Source: Thalassospira sp. HF15 (GTDB taxonomy: Bacteria; Pseudomonadota; Alphaproteobacteria; Rhodospirillales; Thalassospiraceae). From it: 64,000 nucleotides of DNA. Shown here one piece after another: positions 54,344-63,570 of this stretch; the first letter of the stretch is position 1, and the number at the start of each line of letters is the position of its first letter. Both the position numbers and the translations under genes were made by a program. Below the pieces are notes generated by a model. That model did no database searches, was not told the origin of the DNA, and was given only the letters and a program-made list of their open reading frames with translations. The stretch lies in NCBI RefSeq assembly GCF_011806525.1, contig NZ_JAAVKI010000006.1, forward strand, positions 264,105 to 328,104, in the 5' to 3' direction.

Positions 54344-56442
54344 TTGGGCGTCTGGCTCGTCGCAGTGTTGGCAGCGGTCAGGATGCGCGCCACCAAATCA
54401 ATTTCGTCTTCGATGCGTGGCATCAGGGCAGTGCGTTCGCTGCTTGTGACTGCGCGCACAAACGTCTCAATCGCGGCCGACTGACCCTTGTCCTGCCCGA
54501 ACCAGTTGCGCATGACTGTGCGGCCATTGATCCGAAGCTTTTTCCAGTCAAACAGGCTGGCAGTGAAATTCGGGGCATCAATCTCAAGCACTTCCTTGGG
54601 ATCATGGCGGTTGCCTTGAAGGTAGCTAACCTCGCCAACAGATCCGTCGGCAAAACGCAATTGCCAGATGCTGTCGCCATTCGCGCGATCAAGCCAGTCA
54701 CATTTGATGTCGACCAGTTTGCTGTCGGTCAGGCTGATGATCAAATCGATAAAATGGCTGATCTCGCCAATCGTGCGTCCGCCCTGATCCGAATGATGAA
54801 GCCAGTGATTTTCGGGAAGCGGGGCAATTCGTACCCGATAGCGAAATTGTTTCGCACCCGTCGGGAGTGCTTCACGCAGCTTTGCGGTCATTTGCGCATA
54901 ACGTCGATTATGCCCAACCATGAAAATGCGTGGCGCTGAGCCGTTGGCCCGTTCACGCAGTTGGTTCAGACCGTCCTGATCAATTGCTACCGGCTTTTCC
55001 AGCCAGACATGCTTTCCCGCCATCATTGCCTTGGCGGCCAGTTTAGCGTGACTATCGTGGCGTGCGGTGATGATAACGCTGTTTACACCCGGGTCATCAA
55101 GCAGTTCATTGGCTCCCCCATGCATGCGTAGCCCATCAATCTTTTTTGACAATGCAACCGCCGCAAACCCGCTTTGCGAGCAGCAGGCTGTAATTTCGAC
55201 CTTTGGATGCTTTCGCAACAAGGGCAACAAACTGCCGCCCAGATAGTTGCCCGCCCCGATCAGCCCGATCTGGACATGCTTACTTGACTGCACTGATTTC
55301 CGTTCCGACGGAGCAGGGGGCTTGGTCGGCGTGTTTTCAACTCGCCGGTATCTCACCAATGTTGCCAATTGCGAAGGCATCGGTCCCTTGATGAAATGAT
55401 CTGCGACATCCTCAAAAGCAATTTCGGACGTGATAAGTGGTGCTGGATCCAGTCGTCCATCCGCCATCAGATCAAGCGCTGCCTTCATGTTGCGCTTGAT
55501 CGTCCATCGCACATGGCCGATTGGATAATCCTCGCCGCGCTCCTCATAGTTGGGGTCATAGCGGCCCGGCCCATAGGACCGGACCTGCCGAATGGTGATT
55601 TCCTTTTCATAAAGCGATTTGCGCGTGCCATTCGGCGTCATGTCGCCGACGCATATGATTGTGCCCCGATCACGACACAGGCGGGTCGCATCGTCTATCA
55701 AATGATGATTGCCCTTGCCCGGTGCGCAGATATAGACGCTGTCAAAGCTACTTTCCGGTGCCTCATGTGATTTGGCAAAGCACTGCGCATGTGTGTTCCG
55801 TACCGCGAGGTTCAGACGGGTGGGATCCGGTTCGATCACCGCAACCAATGCACCGGCAGCACGGGCTGTTTCGGCAACAAGCTGCCCAATCAATCCCGCG
55901 CCGATAATCGCCACCTGGTTGCCAATTGATGTCTCTCCTTGACGAAGGGCGTGCAGCGCCAAGGCATAGAGCGTCGCAAAGACGGCATGCCGATCAGGCA
56001 CCACATCCGGCACCGCACAGGCCAGATTTACCGATATCACGTTCCATTCCGCATGATTGGCCTGTCCCATGCCGGCAATGGCAACACGCTGACCAGCTTC
56101 GAGGTCTGAGACGTTCTCGCCTGTCACCTCCACCTGACCCAATGCGCAATAGCCCATCGGCATCGGACGCCCAAGGCGATTGTCAACACGACGAATAGTA
56201 CGGCTTAGTCCTTCTGTTTTCAGATGCCGGATCGTAAGGGCAACAAGGTCCGGTCTCTGCCACGCCTTGTGGAACAGGTTGGCGCTGTTTTGCTTGGCTT
56301 GGGTAAATTCCGTTCCCGGGCTGATAACGGAGTAAGCAGTTCTGACAAGGACCGCATTCTTGCCCGGTTCGGGAATGGGGCAAGTGGCCAGGGCAAGTTT
56401 GCGCTCACCGGGAAAGCGCAGCAGGGCCTTCATCTCCGTCAT
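54340..56442 (-). CDS. Fused zinc-type alcohol dehydrogenase and Gfo/Idh/MocA oxidoreductase
   Basis: A 700-residue two-domain protein of the kind annotated as a bi-domain oxidoreductase in polysaccharide loci. Residues about 1-370 form a medium-chain dehydrogenase domain (QVAIIGAGLIGQLVAETARAA for NAD binding, VISPGTEFTQAKQNSANLFH near the start) that lacks the typical zinc ligands. Residues about 390-700 are a Gfo/Idh/MocA domain (IGLIGAGNYLGG and MAGKHVWLEKPVAI). It may act on a sugar or sugar nucleotide during surface polysaccharide synthesis; that is inference from family and from the divergent ligase/glycosyltransferase gene. The two share an upstream region of about 150 bp. Confidence 0.82.
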   Translation of the reverse strand: MTEMKALLRFPGERKLALATCPIPEPGKNAVLVRTAYSVISPGTEFTQAKQNSANLFHKAWQRPDLVALTIRHLKTEGLSRTIRRVDNRLGRPMPMGYCALGQVEVTGENVSDLEAGQRVAIAGMGQANHAEWNVISVNLACAVPDVVPDRHAVFATLYALALHALRQGETSIGNQVAIIGAGLIGQLVAETARAAGALVAVIEPDPTRLNLAVRNTHAQCFAKSHEAPESSFDSVYICAPGKGNHHLIDDATRLCRDRGTIICVGDMTPNGTRKSLYEKEITIRQVRSYGPGRYDPNYEERGEDYPIGHVRWTIKRNMKAALDLMADGRLDPAPLITSEIAFEDVADHFIKGPMPSQLATLVRYRRVENTPTKPPAPSERKSVQSSKHVQIGLIGAGNYLGGSLLPLLRKHPKVEITACCSQSGFAAVALSKKIDGLRMHGGANELLDDPGVNSVIITARHDSHAKLAAKAMMAGKHVWLEKPVAIDQDGLNQLRERANGSAPRIFMVGHNRRYAQMTAKLREALPTGAKQFRYRVRIAPLPENHWLHHSDQGGRTIGEISHFIDLIISLTDSKLVDIKCDWLDRANGDSIWQLRFADGSVGEVSYLQGNRHDPKEVLEIDAPNFTASLFDWKKLRINGRTVMRNWFGQDKGQSAAIETFVRAVTSSERTALMPRIEDEIDLVARILTAANTATSQTPN

Positions 56443-56593
56443 CTTCGCCCTCGCTTATTAACAAGTTGAAAATCATGGCGTTGATTAAACCATATGTCGT
56501 CTCATTCGGTCGACGCATTATTGTCGATGATGATTGACGTGCGCGCGATGCGCGTTTAGCAAGGTGACAGACTTTAATTTGGAACCGCCCATC

Positions 56594-59014
56594 ATGCAAC
56601 AGACCGTCCCGATCCGGCATTGGCGCGAAACAATGCTCGGCATAGCTGCCATTTTGTTTGGCATCTCGGCACCACTATTTTTCTTTGGTCGAGCGGCAAT
56701 CGGGATTGGTCTTGGGTTTTCTCTGCTTATTGCGATTTTTTCGGCAAATCACGGTCAAGCTTGGCAGCGCATGCGCCGAGATTTCGCGACACCAGTAGGC
56801 GGACTAATCATTGCAACCCTTGTTGTGTTTCTGATTTCTGCGTCTTTTTCGGTTGTTCCAGAAAAGTCACTTTCCACCTGGCTTGCAAGGTTCTCCATGC
56901 TCGCAGGAGTCTGGTATCTCATGCGTTTGGTTGAGCCGAAAGGAAAGTTGGCATGGGACGCATGTGTTTTTGCAACGGGAACACTGGTAACTTATTGTAT
57001 TATAGCGGTTCTTACTTGCCCTGCGATTGTCTCATTGGATGCTTTGCGTAATCCTGATCGCGTATTTGATCTCGCGCGCTACCTGAAGCCCGTTGGAAGC
57101 TTCTTTGTTTTTGGTGCAATGATTTTGGTTTTTGATGGCCTTGATCGGCGGGGTATCAAGCGATTTGTTTCAATATCGCTTGCGATAGCGATTTTACCGA
57201 TCCTCGAAATTACTCAAGGCCGTGCGAATGTAGCTGCAATCATGGCAGCTACAGGTGCGCTGGGGGTCGGTTCTATTCTTTGCCTGAAGTCCCGTGCGTT
57301 AAGATTTGGTATTTTTATCGGTATTGTTGCCGTTTTTGTTGCCGGATTGGTATGGCTTAGCGTGATTACTCAGAACTCGGCGTCGCTGCAGGAATTTGAT
57401 GCGTATTTACCGATATGGCTGATTGATATTCATCGTCAGATGATTTGGCAGTTCGTGTTTGGCCATGTCTTTGATCATCCGGTCATTGGCTACGGATTAA
57501 ACGCAGCGCCTTGGGTGCCGGGGGCAAACCAGTTGGCGGGTAGTTCGACTCAGTCTGTGTTGCCAGGGCATCCCCATAGCTGGTTCATGGAAATCTGGCT
57601 TGAAACTGGTGCAATTGGGCTTTGCATTGTCGTTTCTTTGGTACTTTTGACCGGTTATGTAGCAGTAAAAGACGTGCGTCACTGCGGGATCAAAGTGGCA
57701 GGTTTGCCGCTGATGATGCTTGCCGCCTATTGGTTCGCGGGTTTGTTCAATTACTCTTTCTGGACGTCATGGTGGTTTGGCGTTTTCATGATCACCTTTG
57801 CATTGGCGTTTTTGCGGCGCGAGCGCGCCGTTTCACAACGATCATTACTAAAGCGCAGCAAAACCTTGATCGTCTGTGCCGAAGATTGGTCTTTTGCATC
57901 GCATCGCATCGGTTTGGGCCGAGCCGCACTGGTGCGTGGAGACGATGTGATTGTGGCTTGTCGCAGTGATGTTGTTAGTAAAAGTCTCAGCAAAGAAGGC
58001 TTTCGCGTTGTCAACATTCCGCTTGCCCGTGGCGGGCTCAGCCCGCTCAAATCCCTTAAAACGATCAAATCGCTCGCTTGCCTGATCCGGCGTGAAAACC
58101 CCGATGTAGTCGTTAACGTCGCGATCCAGTGTGTTGTGCTGTCTTCTTTGGCCGGACTGGTGGTCGGTGCAAGGCGATCGGTAAATATGGTTACAGGCCT
58201 CGGCTTCCTGTTCGTATCGGATGGTGCAAAGGCAAAAATCGTCCGCCAGATCGTTTCTTTGTTGCTCCGCTTTTATGCAATGTGCCCATCAATTCGGGTG
58301 ATTGTGCAGAATGCCGATGATCACGCCCTGATGACAAAACTTGGCTTCAAGGAAAATCGTCTGGCGCTCATACGTGGATCAGGCGTGGATATCTCGGCTT
58401 TCAGTCCGACGGTTAAAGAACACTCCGAAACTAAAACTGCGATCTTCGTTGCGCGCATGCTCTGGTCCAAGGGACTTGGCGAACTGATCGAAGCTGCGCG
58501 CATTCTGAAATCACGTAATCGTACTTATCGGATTGTCTTGGTTGGTGATGCGGATCCGGCCAATCCGGATAGTGCCAGCGAAGAAGATTTACGGAAATGG
58601 CAGTCAGAAGGCTTGGTCGAGTGGCTGGGGAAGCGCCCCGATGTGGCCGCACTTTTGCGTGATGCTGACCTGGCGGTTCTGCCATCCTGGCGCGAAGGAC
58701 TGCCAAAATCATTGCTTGAAGCGGCAGCAACCGGGCTTGCCATGGTGGCAACTGATGTCCCCGGGTGTCGGGAGATTGTCCATAACGGTGAAAATGGCCT
58801 TCTTGTTCCGCTGAAAGATAGCACTGCGCTCGCTAACGCCATCGAAGAACTGATGGAAGATGACGCACGTCGAAAAGCTTATGGCAAAGCCGCCCGTGCA
58901 CTGGTTGAGCGCGAGCTTTGTGACAGCGTTATCATTGCCCAAACCCTCGCCTTTTTAACCGGCGACGACACATCGAAAGCAAAGAAGGCAACAAAGATGA
59001 CTGCGACAGCATGA
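56594..59014 (+). CDS. O-antigen ligase/polymerase domain fused to a GT4 glycosyltransferase
   Basis: An 806-residue fusion. The first ~420 residues are hydrophobic with about ten membrane segments and match the Wzy/WaaL O-antigen ligase pattern; a long periplasmic loop carries HPVIGYGLNAAPWVPG and ends in GHPHSWFMEIWLETGAIGL. From about residue 428 a complete cytosolic GT4-type (GT-B) glycosyltransferase follows, with RGSGVDISAFSP for the nucleotide sugar region and the E-x7-E motif in WREGLPKSLLEAAATG. The start at 56594 is preferred over 56534, as the extra N-terminus is unsupported. Both halves are ordinary separately; joined they would couple glycan extension and ligation. Confidence 0.85.
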   Translation: MQQTVPIRHWRETMLGIAAILFGISAPLFFFGRAAIGIGLGFSLLIAIFSANHGQAWQRMRRDFATPVGGLIIATLVVFLISASFSVVPEKSLSTWLARFSMLAGVWYLMRLVEPKGKLAWDACVFATGTLVTYCIIAVLTCPAIVSLDALRNPDRVFDLARYLKPVGSFFVFGAMILVFDGLDRRGIKRFVSISLAIAILPILEITQGRANVAAIMAATGALGVGSILCLKSRALRFGIFIGIVAVFVAGLVWLSVITQNSASLQEFDAYLPIWLIDIHRQMIWQFVFGHVFDHPVIGYGLNAAPWVPGANQLAGSSTQSVLPGHPHSWFMEIWLETGAIGLCIVVSLVLLTGYVAVKDVRHCGIKVAGLPLMMLAAYWFAGLFNYSFWTSWWFGVFMITFALAFLRRERAVSQRSLLKRSKTLIVCAEDWSFASHRIGLGRAALVRGDDVIVACRSDVVSKSLSKEGFRVVNIPLARGGLSPLKSLKTIKSLACLIRRENPDVVVNVAIQCVVLSSLAGLVVGARRSVNMVTGLGFLFVSDGAKAKIVRQIVSLLLRFYAMCPSIRVIVQNADDHALMTKLGFKENRLALIRGSGVDISAFSPTVKEHSETKTAIFVARMLWSKGLGELIEAARILKSRNRTYRIVLVGDADPANPDSASEEDLRKWQSEGLVEWLGKRPDVAALLRDADLAVLPSWREGLPKSLLEAAATGLAMVATDVPGCREIVHNGENGLLVPLKDSTALANAIEELMEDDARRKAYGKAARALVERELCDSVIIAQTLAFLTGDDTSKAKKATKMTATA

Positions 59015-59050
59015 GCACGACCAGCTGCCTTTAGGAAATCCATCTTGTTG

Positions 59051-59080
59051 AAGGGGCCCGGTTTCGGGCCCTTTTCTTTT
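59051..59080 (+). terminator. Terminator after the fusion gene
   Basis: GGGCCCG pairs with CGGGCCC around GTTT, followed by TTTTCTTTT. Confidence 0.85.
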
Positions 59081-59116
59081 GGTAAAGAAACCCGTTGCAT
59101 CCGGGTCTTCGATTTC

Positions 59117-59129
59117 GTATACAATATAC
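59117..59129 (+). promoter_or_regulatory. Candidate GntR operator before the hydroxyproline genes
   Basis: GTATACAATATAC is a perfect 5-bp inverted repeat (GTATA/TATAC) with a 3-bp centre, the shape of FCD-type GntR operators. It lies 89 bp upstream of the deaminase start. A GntR gene is encoded in the cluster, and a related ATACA...TGTAT palindrome lies in front of it. Confidence 0.4.
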
Positions 59130-59217
59130 ATAAATTAGGTGCGGCCCAATAATATCAGGGCTGTCAGGGTTAAGGGCGCGGCTAAATCGCTGCGTGATAT
59201 CAGGAGGTTGTTTTTTC

Positions 59218-60114
59218 ATGCAGGTAAACTGGACTGGCGTTTTTCCCGCCGTTGCCACCCAAATGAACGAAGACGGTTCGATCGATTTTGATATGACCGC
59301 CAAACAGATCGAAGACCTGATCACCGCCGGTGTCGACGGTATGGTCATGCTGGGGTCGGTCGGCGAAAACACGGCCCTTGATCCGGATGAAAAGATTGCC
59401 GTCCTGAAGCTGGCTGTCGACGTCACCAAGGGGCGCATTCCGGTTCTGTCCGGTGTGGCTGAAAGCTCGACGCGTGCGGCAATACGCTATGTGCAGGAAT
59501 GTGAAAAGCTCGGTGCCGATGGTCTGATGCTTTTGCCGGGAATGGTCTATACCGCCGATCCACGCGAAAACATCGCACATTTCCGAACTGTAGCCGGTGC
59601 AACCAAGCTGCCGATCATGATCTACAACAACCCGGGTGCCTATCGCGTCGATATCAAACCTGATGAATTCAACCAGCTTTCTGATGTTGAAAACCTGGTT
59701 GCGATCAAGGAAAGCTCGGGCGATCCACGTCGTATCACCGACATCTATAATGCTTGCGGGGATCGCTTCGTTTTGTTCTGCGGCATGGATGACCTTGTCA
59801 TGGAAACGCAGGTGCTTGGTGCCGTTGGCTGGATTTCGGGCTTTACCGATGCCTTCCCGAAGGAATCCGTCGCCCTGTGGAAGCTGCTGTCTGAGGGCAA
59901 ATACAACGAAGCGCTTAAAATCTATCGCTGGTTTACCCCGGTTCTGCACATGGATGTCCATGCCAAACTGGTTCAGTACATCAAGCTTGCGCAGGAAATG
60001 ACCGGTGTCGGCAAACCGCATGTGCGTGCCCCGCGCTTGCCACTGGTCGGTGAAGAGCTTGAAACCATCAAGGCTACCATCCAGAAAGCCATCGATACGC
60101 GCCCGACGCTCTAA
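59218..60114 (+). CDS. DapA-family lyase, probable pyrroline-4-hydroxy-2-carboxylate deaminase
   Basis: A 298-residue member of the dihydrodipicolinate synthase/N-acetylneuraminate lyase family. The Schiff-base Lys164 (VAIKESSGD) and Tyr136 (IMIYNNPG) are present, and GSVGENTALDPDEK is the phosphate/carboxylate loop. In L-hydroxyproline catabolism the third enzyme, which deaminates 1-pyrroline-4-hydroxy-2-carboxylate to alpha-ketoglutarate semialdehyde, is from this family. The next two genes encode a D-amino acid dehydrogenase and a 4-hydroxyproline epimerase, so this assignment is well supported by context. The ATG at 59218 follows CAGGAGG by ten bases. Confidence 0.82.
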   Translation: MQVNWTGVFPAVATQMNEDGSIDFDMTAKQIEDLITAGVDGMVMLGSVGENTALDPDEKIAVLKLAVDVTKGRIPVLSGVAESSTRAAIRYVQECEKLGADGLMLLPGMVYTADPRENIAHFRTVAGATKLPIMIYNNPGAYRVDIKPDEFNQLSDVENLVAIKESSGDPRRITDIYNACGDRFVLFCGMDDLVMETQVLGAVGWISGFTDAFPKESVALWKLLSEGKYNEALKIYRWFTPVLHMDVHAKLVQYIKLAQEMTGVGKPHVRAPRLPLVGEELETIKATIQKAIDTRPTL

Positions 60115-60193
60115 AATGACGCGTGTCAGCAATCTGGAGAGCGCTTTTGTAAAACCATGATTGCACTGGCGCTGTATTTGATGGAACAGTAAG

Positions 60194-60224
60194 CTCCTCC
60201 GTGACCATCGCGGGGGAGTTTTCC
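60194..60224 (+). terminator. Hairpin between the deaminase and dehydrogenase genes
   Basis: CTCCTCCG pairs with CGGGGGAG (one G-U pair) and is followed by TTTTCC. It may partly terminate transcription inside the cluster. Confidence 0.5.
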
Positions 60225-60286
60225 TGCGATCTGACAGGCCGTTACCTTAAATCACCCGCTTATCCGCATACAGCCGAGGCCCCGAA

Positions 60287-61588
60287 ATGACGAAGTCCAA
60301 AACCGCAAATCCGTCACCAAACAGCAATGGGCAGAAAGCCGTTGTCGTCGGGGCTGGTATTGTGGGTGTGAATGTCGCCGTGGCACTTCAGGACAAGGGA
60401 TATGAGGTTACAATCCTGGATCGCGGGGAGCCCGGAATGGGCGCGTCATTTGGCAATGCCGGCGGGATTGCCGTCAGTAAATGTGCCCCGATTGCCATGC
60501 CGGGAACGCTTCTGAGTGTTCCGGGATGGCTGATGGATCCGTTGGGGCCGCTTTCCGTGCGGTGGTCCTATTTGCCCAAAATGCTGCCATGGTTGCTACG
60601 CTTTGTTGCCGCCAGCTCCAAGAGCCGCGTCGAACAGATCGCGACCGAAGTGGCCGTTCTGCTCAACCGAGCGTGGGAGGATTACGACCCGGTGATTGCC
60701 AATGCCGGACTTTCCGATGCCGTGGCCAAAAAGGAAGGGGCGATTGCGGTCTACCGATCAGATGCGTCTCGTCGGGCTGCGGAGTATGAAATCGATCTCA
60801 ATCGGCGCAATGGCATTAAAATTCGCGATTTGACCAAGGATGAAATTCTTGATCTTGAGCCGGGCATAGCTCCGATCTTTTCGTGTGGCATCATGGACGA
60901 AGATTGGGGCCGGGTGCTTGATCCCTATAAATTTGTCACGGGCATCTATCAGAATTTCCTCGACCGCGGCGGCAAGTTCGAAACCGCCGATGTGACCGAT
61001 TTTGTCTATCGGGATGGCAAGCCACGTGCGGCGATGACCAGTACCGGCGATCAGATTACATTTGATGTCGTGGTTGTGGCCTGCGGGGCATGGTCAAAAA
61101 CATTGGCCAAGCGTCTTGGTTCACCGGTGCCACTTGATACAGAGCGCGGCTATAATACAACCGTGCCCTATCATGATGCAGAGCTTTCGCGCATGCTGAT
61201 CTGTGCCGATGACGGTTTTGTTCTTACCCCGATGGAAGATGGTATTCGTGTCGGCGGGGCGGTGGAGCTGGGCGGTCTGATCGCAGCCCCGAATTATGAC
61301 CGTGCCAAGGCTCTGTTTGCCAAGGGCAAGGAAATCCTGCCGAAACTGAATGCCGAAGGCGGCAAGGAATGGATGGGCTTCAGGCCTTCGATGCCGGACT
61401 CAAAGCCGGTAATCTCCAAAAGCCCACGTTACGGCAATACCTTCTTTGCGTTTGGCCACGGGCATCTCGGCCTGACCATGGGGGCAACAACCGGACGCCT
61501 GATTTCTGATCTTGTTGCCGGTGACTCACCCCCGGTTGACATGACCCCGTATCGGATCAATCGTTTCTCTCATTTCCCCGGTTTCTAA
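60287..61588 (+). CDS. D-hydroxyproline dehydrogenase (DadA-like FAD oxidoreductase)
   Basis: FAD-dependent amino acid oxidoreductase of 433 residues. The dinucleotide motif VVGAGIVGVNVAVALQDKG opens the protein after a short polar leader, and ASFGNAGGIAVSKCAPIAMPG and FFAFGHGHLGLTMGA match the DadA family. It likely oxidises cis-4-hydroxy-D-proline, the epimerase product, to the pyrroline intermediate, passing electrons to the respiratory chain. The epimerase gene starts 11 bp after its stop, so the two are co-transcribed. Confidence 0.85.
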   Translation: MTKSKTANPSPNSNGQKAVVVGAGIVGVNVAVALQDKGYEVTILDRGEPGMGASFGNAGGIAVSKCAPIAMPGTLLSVPGWLMDPLGPLSVRWSYLPKMLPWLLRFVAASSKSRVEQIATEVAVLLNRAWEDYDPVIANAGLSDAVAKKEGAIAVYRSDASRRAAEYEIDLNRRNGIKIRDLTKDEILDLEPGIAPIFSCGIMDEDWGRVLDPYKFVTGIYQNFLDRGGKFETADVTDFVYRDGKPRAAMTSTGDQITFDVVVVACGAWSKTLAKRLGSPVPLDTERGYNTTVPYHDAELSRMLICADDGFVLTPMEDGIRVGGAVELGGLIAAPNYDRAKALFAKGKEILPKLNAEGGKEWMGFRPSMPDSKPVISKSPRYGNTFFAFGHGHLGLTMGATTGRLISDLVAGDSPPVDMTPYRINRFSHFPGF

Positions 61589-61599
61589 GGGCCCCACCC

Positions 61600-62601
61600 A
61601 TGGCGAAAAGCAGTTTCTTTTGTGTTGATGGTCATACCTGCGGCAACCCGGTGCGGCTCGTTGCCGGTGGCGGACCGAAGCTTGAAGGGGCAAGCATGCT
61701 TGAAAAGCGTGCGCATTTTTTGGCCGAGTATGACTGGATCAGAACCGGCCTGATGTTTGAGCCGCGCGGTCATGACGTGATGTCGGGCTCTATCCTGTAT
61801 GATCCGACGTCTGATGACTATGACGTCGCTGTCCTGTTTATCGAAACATCTGGCTGCCTGCCGATGTGCGGGCATGGCACCATTGGCACTGTCACCATGG
61901 CGATCGAGGAAGGGTTGGTTAAACCCAAAACTCCCGGTCGTCTGCGCCTTGAAACACCTGCGGGCCTCGTGGTTGCCGAATATAATCAGGTTGGCGATTA
62001 CGTTGAATCGGTCAAGCTCACCAACGTACCGTCTTTCCTCTATAAGACCGATATCGAAGTCGATTGCCCTGATCTTGGTCCGATCAAGGTCGATGTTGCC
62101 TATGGTGGCAATTTCTATGCGATTGTCGACCCGCAGGAAAATTACCGCGATATGGCTGACTTTTCGGCTGGTGACCTGCAACGCATCAGCCCGGAACTCC
62201 GCCGTCGCCTGAACGAAGAAAACGACTTTGTTCACCCCCTCTATCCTGACATCAAGGGCCTGTCGCATATCCAGTGGACAGGCAAGCCGACGCAAGCAGA
62301 CAGCACCCATCGCAATGCGGTGTTCTATGGTGACAAGGGGATTGATCGTTCTCCCTGTGGCACCGGCTCATCGGCGCGGCTGGCGCAACTGGTCGCCAAG
62401 GGGCAATGGGACCCCGAACGTGAACTGGTTCACGAAAGCATTATTGGCTCGCAGTTCCGGGTTTCCGTGGTCGAGAAAACAAAGGTCGGCGACTTTGATG
62501 CGGTCGTCCCCGGCATTGAAGGTTGGGCGCGAAAACACGGATATAACACCATTTTTATCGATGACCGTGATCCCTATGCTCATGGCTTTATTGTCAAGTA
62601 G
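61600..62601 (+). CDS. 4-hydroxyproline 2-epimerase (proline racemase family)
   Basis: Cofactor-free epimerase of 333 residues that interconverts trans-4-hydroxy-L-proline and cis-4-hydroxy-D-proline, the entry step of hydroxyproline catabolism. Both catalytic cysteines are present: Cys90 in LPMCGHGTIGT and Cys253 in DRSPCGTGSSA. The two-cysteine form separates it from trans-3-hydroxyproline dehydratases, in which the second is Thr. It lies directly after the dehydrogenase gene. A GntR regulator gene follows 221 bp downstream. Confidence 0.9.
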   Translation: MAKSSFFCVDGHTCGNPVRLVAGGGPKLEGASMLEKRAHFLAEYDWIRTGLMFEPRGHDVMSGSILYDPTSDDYDVAVLFIETSGCLPMCGHGTIGTVTMAIEEGLVKPKTPGRLRLETPAGLVVAEYNQVGDYVESVKLTNVPSFLYKTDIEVDCPDLGPIKVDVAYGGNFYAIVDPQENYRDMADFSAGDLQRISPELRRRLNEENDFVHPLYPDIKGLSHIQWTGKPTQADSTHRNAVFYGDKGIDRSPCGTGSSARLAQLVAKGQWDPERELVHESIIGSQFRVSVVEKTKVGDFDAVVPGIEGWARKHGYNTIFIDDRDPYAHGFIVK

Positions 62602-62684
62602 AGCAGGGCATTCTTTATCCGGTCGTCATGTAACAAGGTGGTGTCATGCCCCCTTTGTCGTATATCGGCAAGGTTTGGCGAATT

Positions 62685-62703
62685 ATACAGTATGCAATTG
62701 TAT
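62685..62703 (+). promoter_or_regulatory. Candidate GntR operator before the regulator gene
   Basis: ATACAGTATGCAATTGTAT is an imperfect palindrome (ATACA/TGTAT arms, nine-base centre) about 120 bp upstream of the GntR start, consistent with autoregulation. It resembles the GTATACAATATAC site at 59117. Confidence 0.35.
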
Positions 62704-62822
62704 TGCGACTTGGCAGACCCGTCGTTATGAATAGCAAAACTGACAAATTCTGTCAGGCGCACTCAATGCCTGATTGACCGGCATGCCAAGTATCGTCGGG
62801 GTAACACCATAAAAGAGCTGAA

Positions 62823-63497
62823 ATGACCGCAACACCGCGCTTTACCCGCCGTACCATCACCGATCAGGTGACCGAAGACCTTCGTACCCGCATTTTGACA
62901 GGCGATTTTCCCGCCGGGCATCAATTGCGACAGGATGCCATTGCGGGGGAATATAACGTATCGCGTATTCCGGTCCGTGAAGCCCTTCAACGCCTCGATG
63001 CCGAGGGGCTTGTGTCCTTCCAGCCGCACAAGGGCGCGATCGTCTCGCAGCTCTCGCTTGACGAGATCGAGGAACTTTTTGAAGTCCGAAAGCTGCTTGA
63101 ATGTGACCTTTTGCGTCATGCGGTGCCGCGTCTGACCCTGGACGACCTTAAATCAGTCGAAGACATCCTCAAGGTCTATGACGAAGCGTTCCGTTCCGGC
63201 GATGTTTCCAAATGGGGGGAACTCAACCGCGAATTCCATGACCGTTTGTATCGCGCCTCCAACCGGCCCAAGACACTCGAAATTGTGCGCATGATCGGCA
63301 ACAACACCGTGCGCTTTACCCAGGCGCAGCTTGCGCTGTCAGGGGCAACGGATCGGGCCGAACGCGAACATCATCAGATATTCGAGGCCTGCAAGGCCGG
63401 TAATGTCGACGAGGCGGTCGAACTGTTGGCCAACCACATTCAAAGCTCGGCCGATAGCTTGATGTCCTGCCTGCGCAAGGCCCGCGAAGAGGCATAA
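62823..63497 (+). CDS. GntR family regulator (FCD domain)
   Basis: A 224-residue regulator with an N-terminal GntR winged helix (residues about 8-75, QVTEDLRTRILTGDFPAGHQ and IAGEYNVSRIPVREALQRL) and a C-terminal FCD effector domain (LRHAVPRLTLDDLKSVEDIL, ending near LANHIQSSADSLM). Regulators of this type often control hydroxyproline and related amino acid pathways. It probably governs the genes on either side, including the divergent/convergent proline-racemase-like gene to the right. A terminator follows. Confidence 0.88.
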   Translation: MTATPRFTRRTITDQVTEDLRTRILTGDFPAGHQLRQDAIAGEYNVSRIPVREALQRLDAEGLVSFQPHKGAIVSQLSLDEIEELFEVRKLLECDLLRHAVPRLTLDDLKSVEDILKVYDEAFRSGDVSKWGELNREFHDRLYRASNRPKTLEIVRMIGNNTVRFTQAQLALSGATDRAEREHHQIFEACKAGNVDEAVELLANHIQSSADSLMSCLRKAREEA

Positions 63498-63514
63498 GGA
63501 TCCAAACAACGATC

Positions 63515-63542
63515 AAAGGGATGCATCTGGCATCCCTTTTTT
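63515..63542 (+). terminator. Terminator after the GntR gene
   Basis: AAAGGGATGC pairs with GCATCCCTTT around ATCTG, followed by a run of T residues. Confidence 0.88.
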
Positions 63543-63570
63543 GTTCAGGTCGCGTTCTGTTTCTTTGAGA

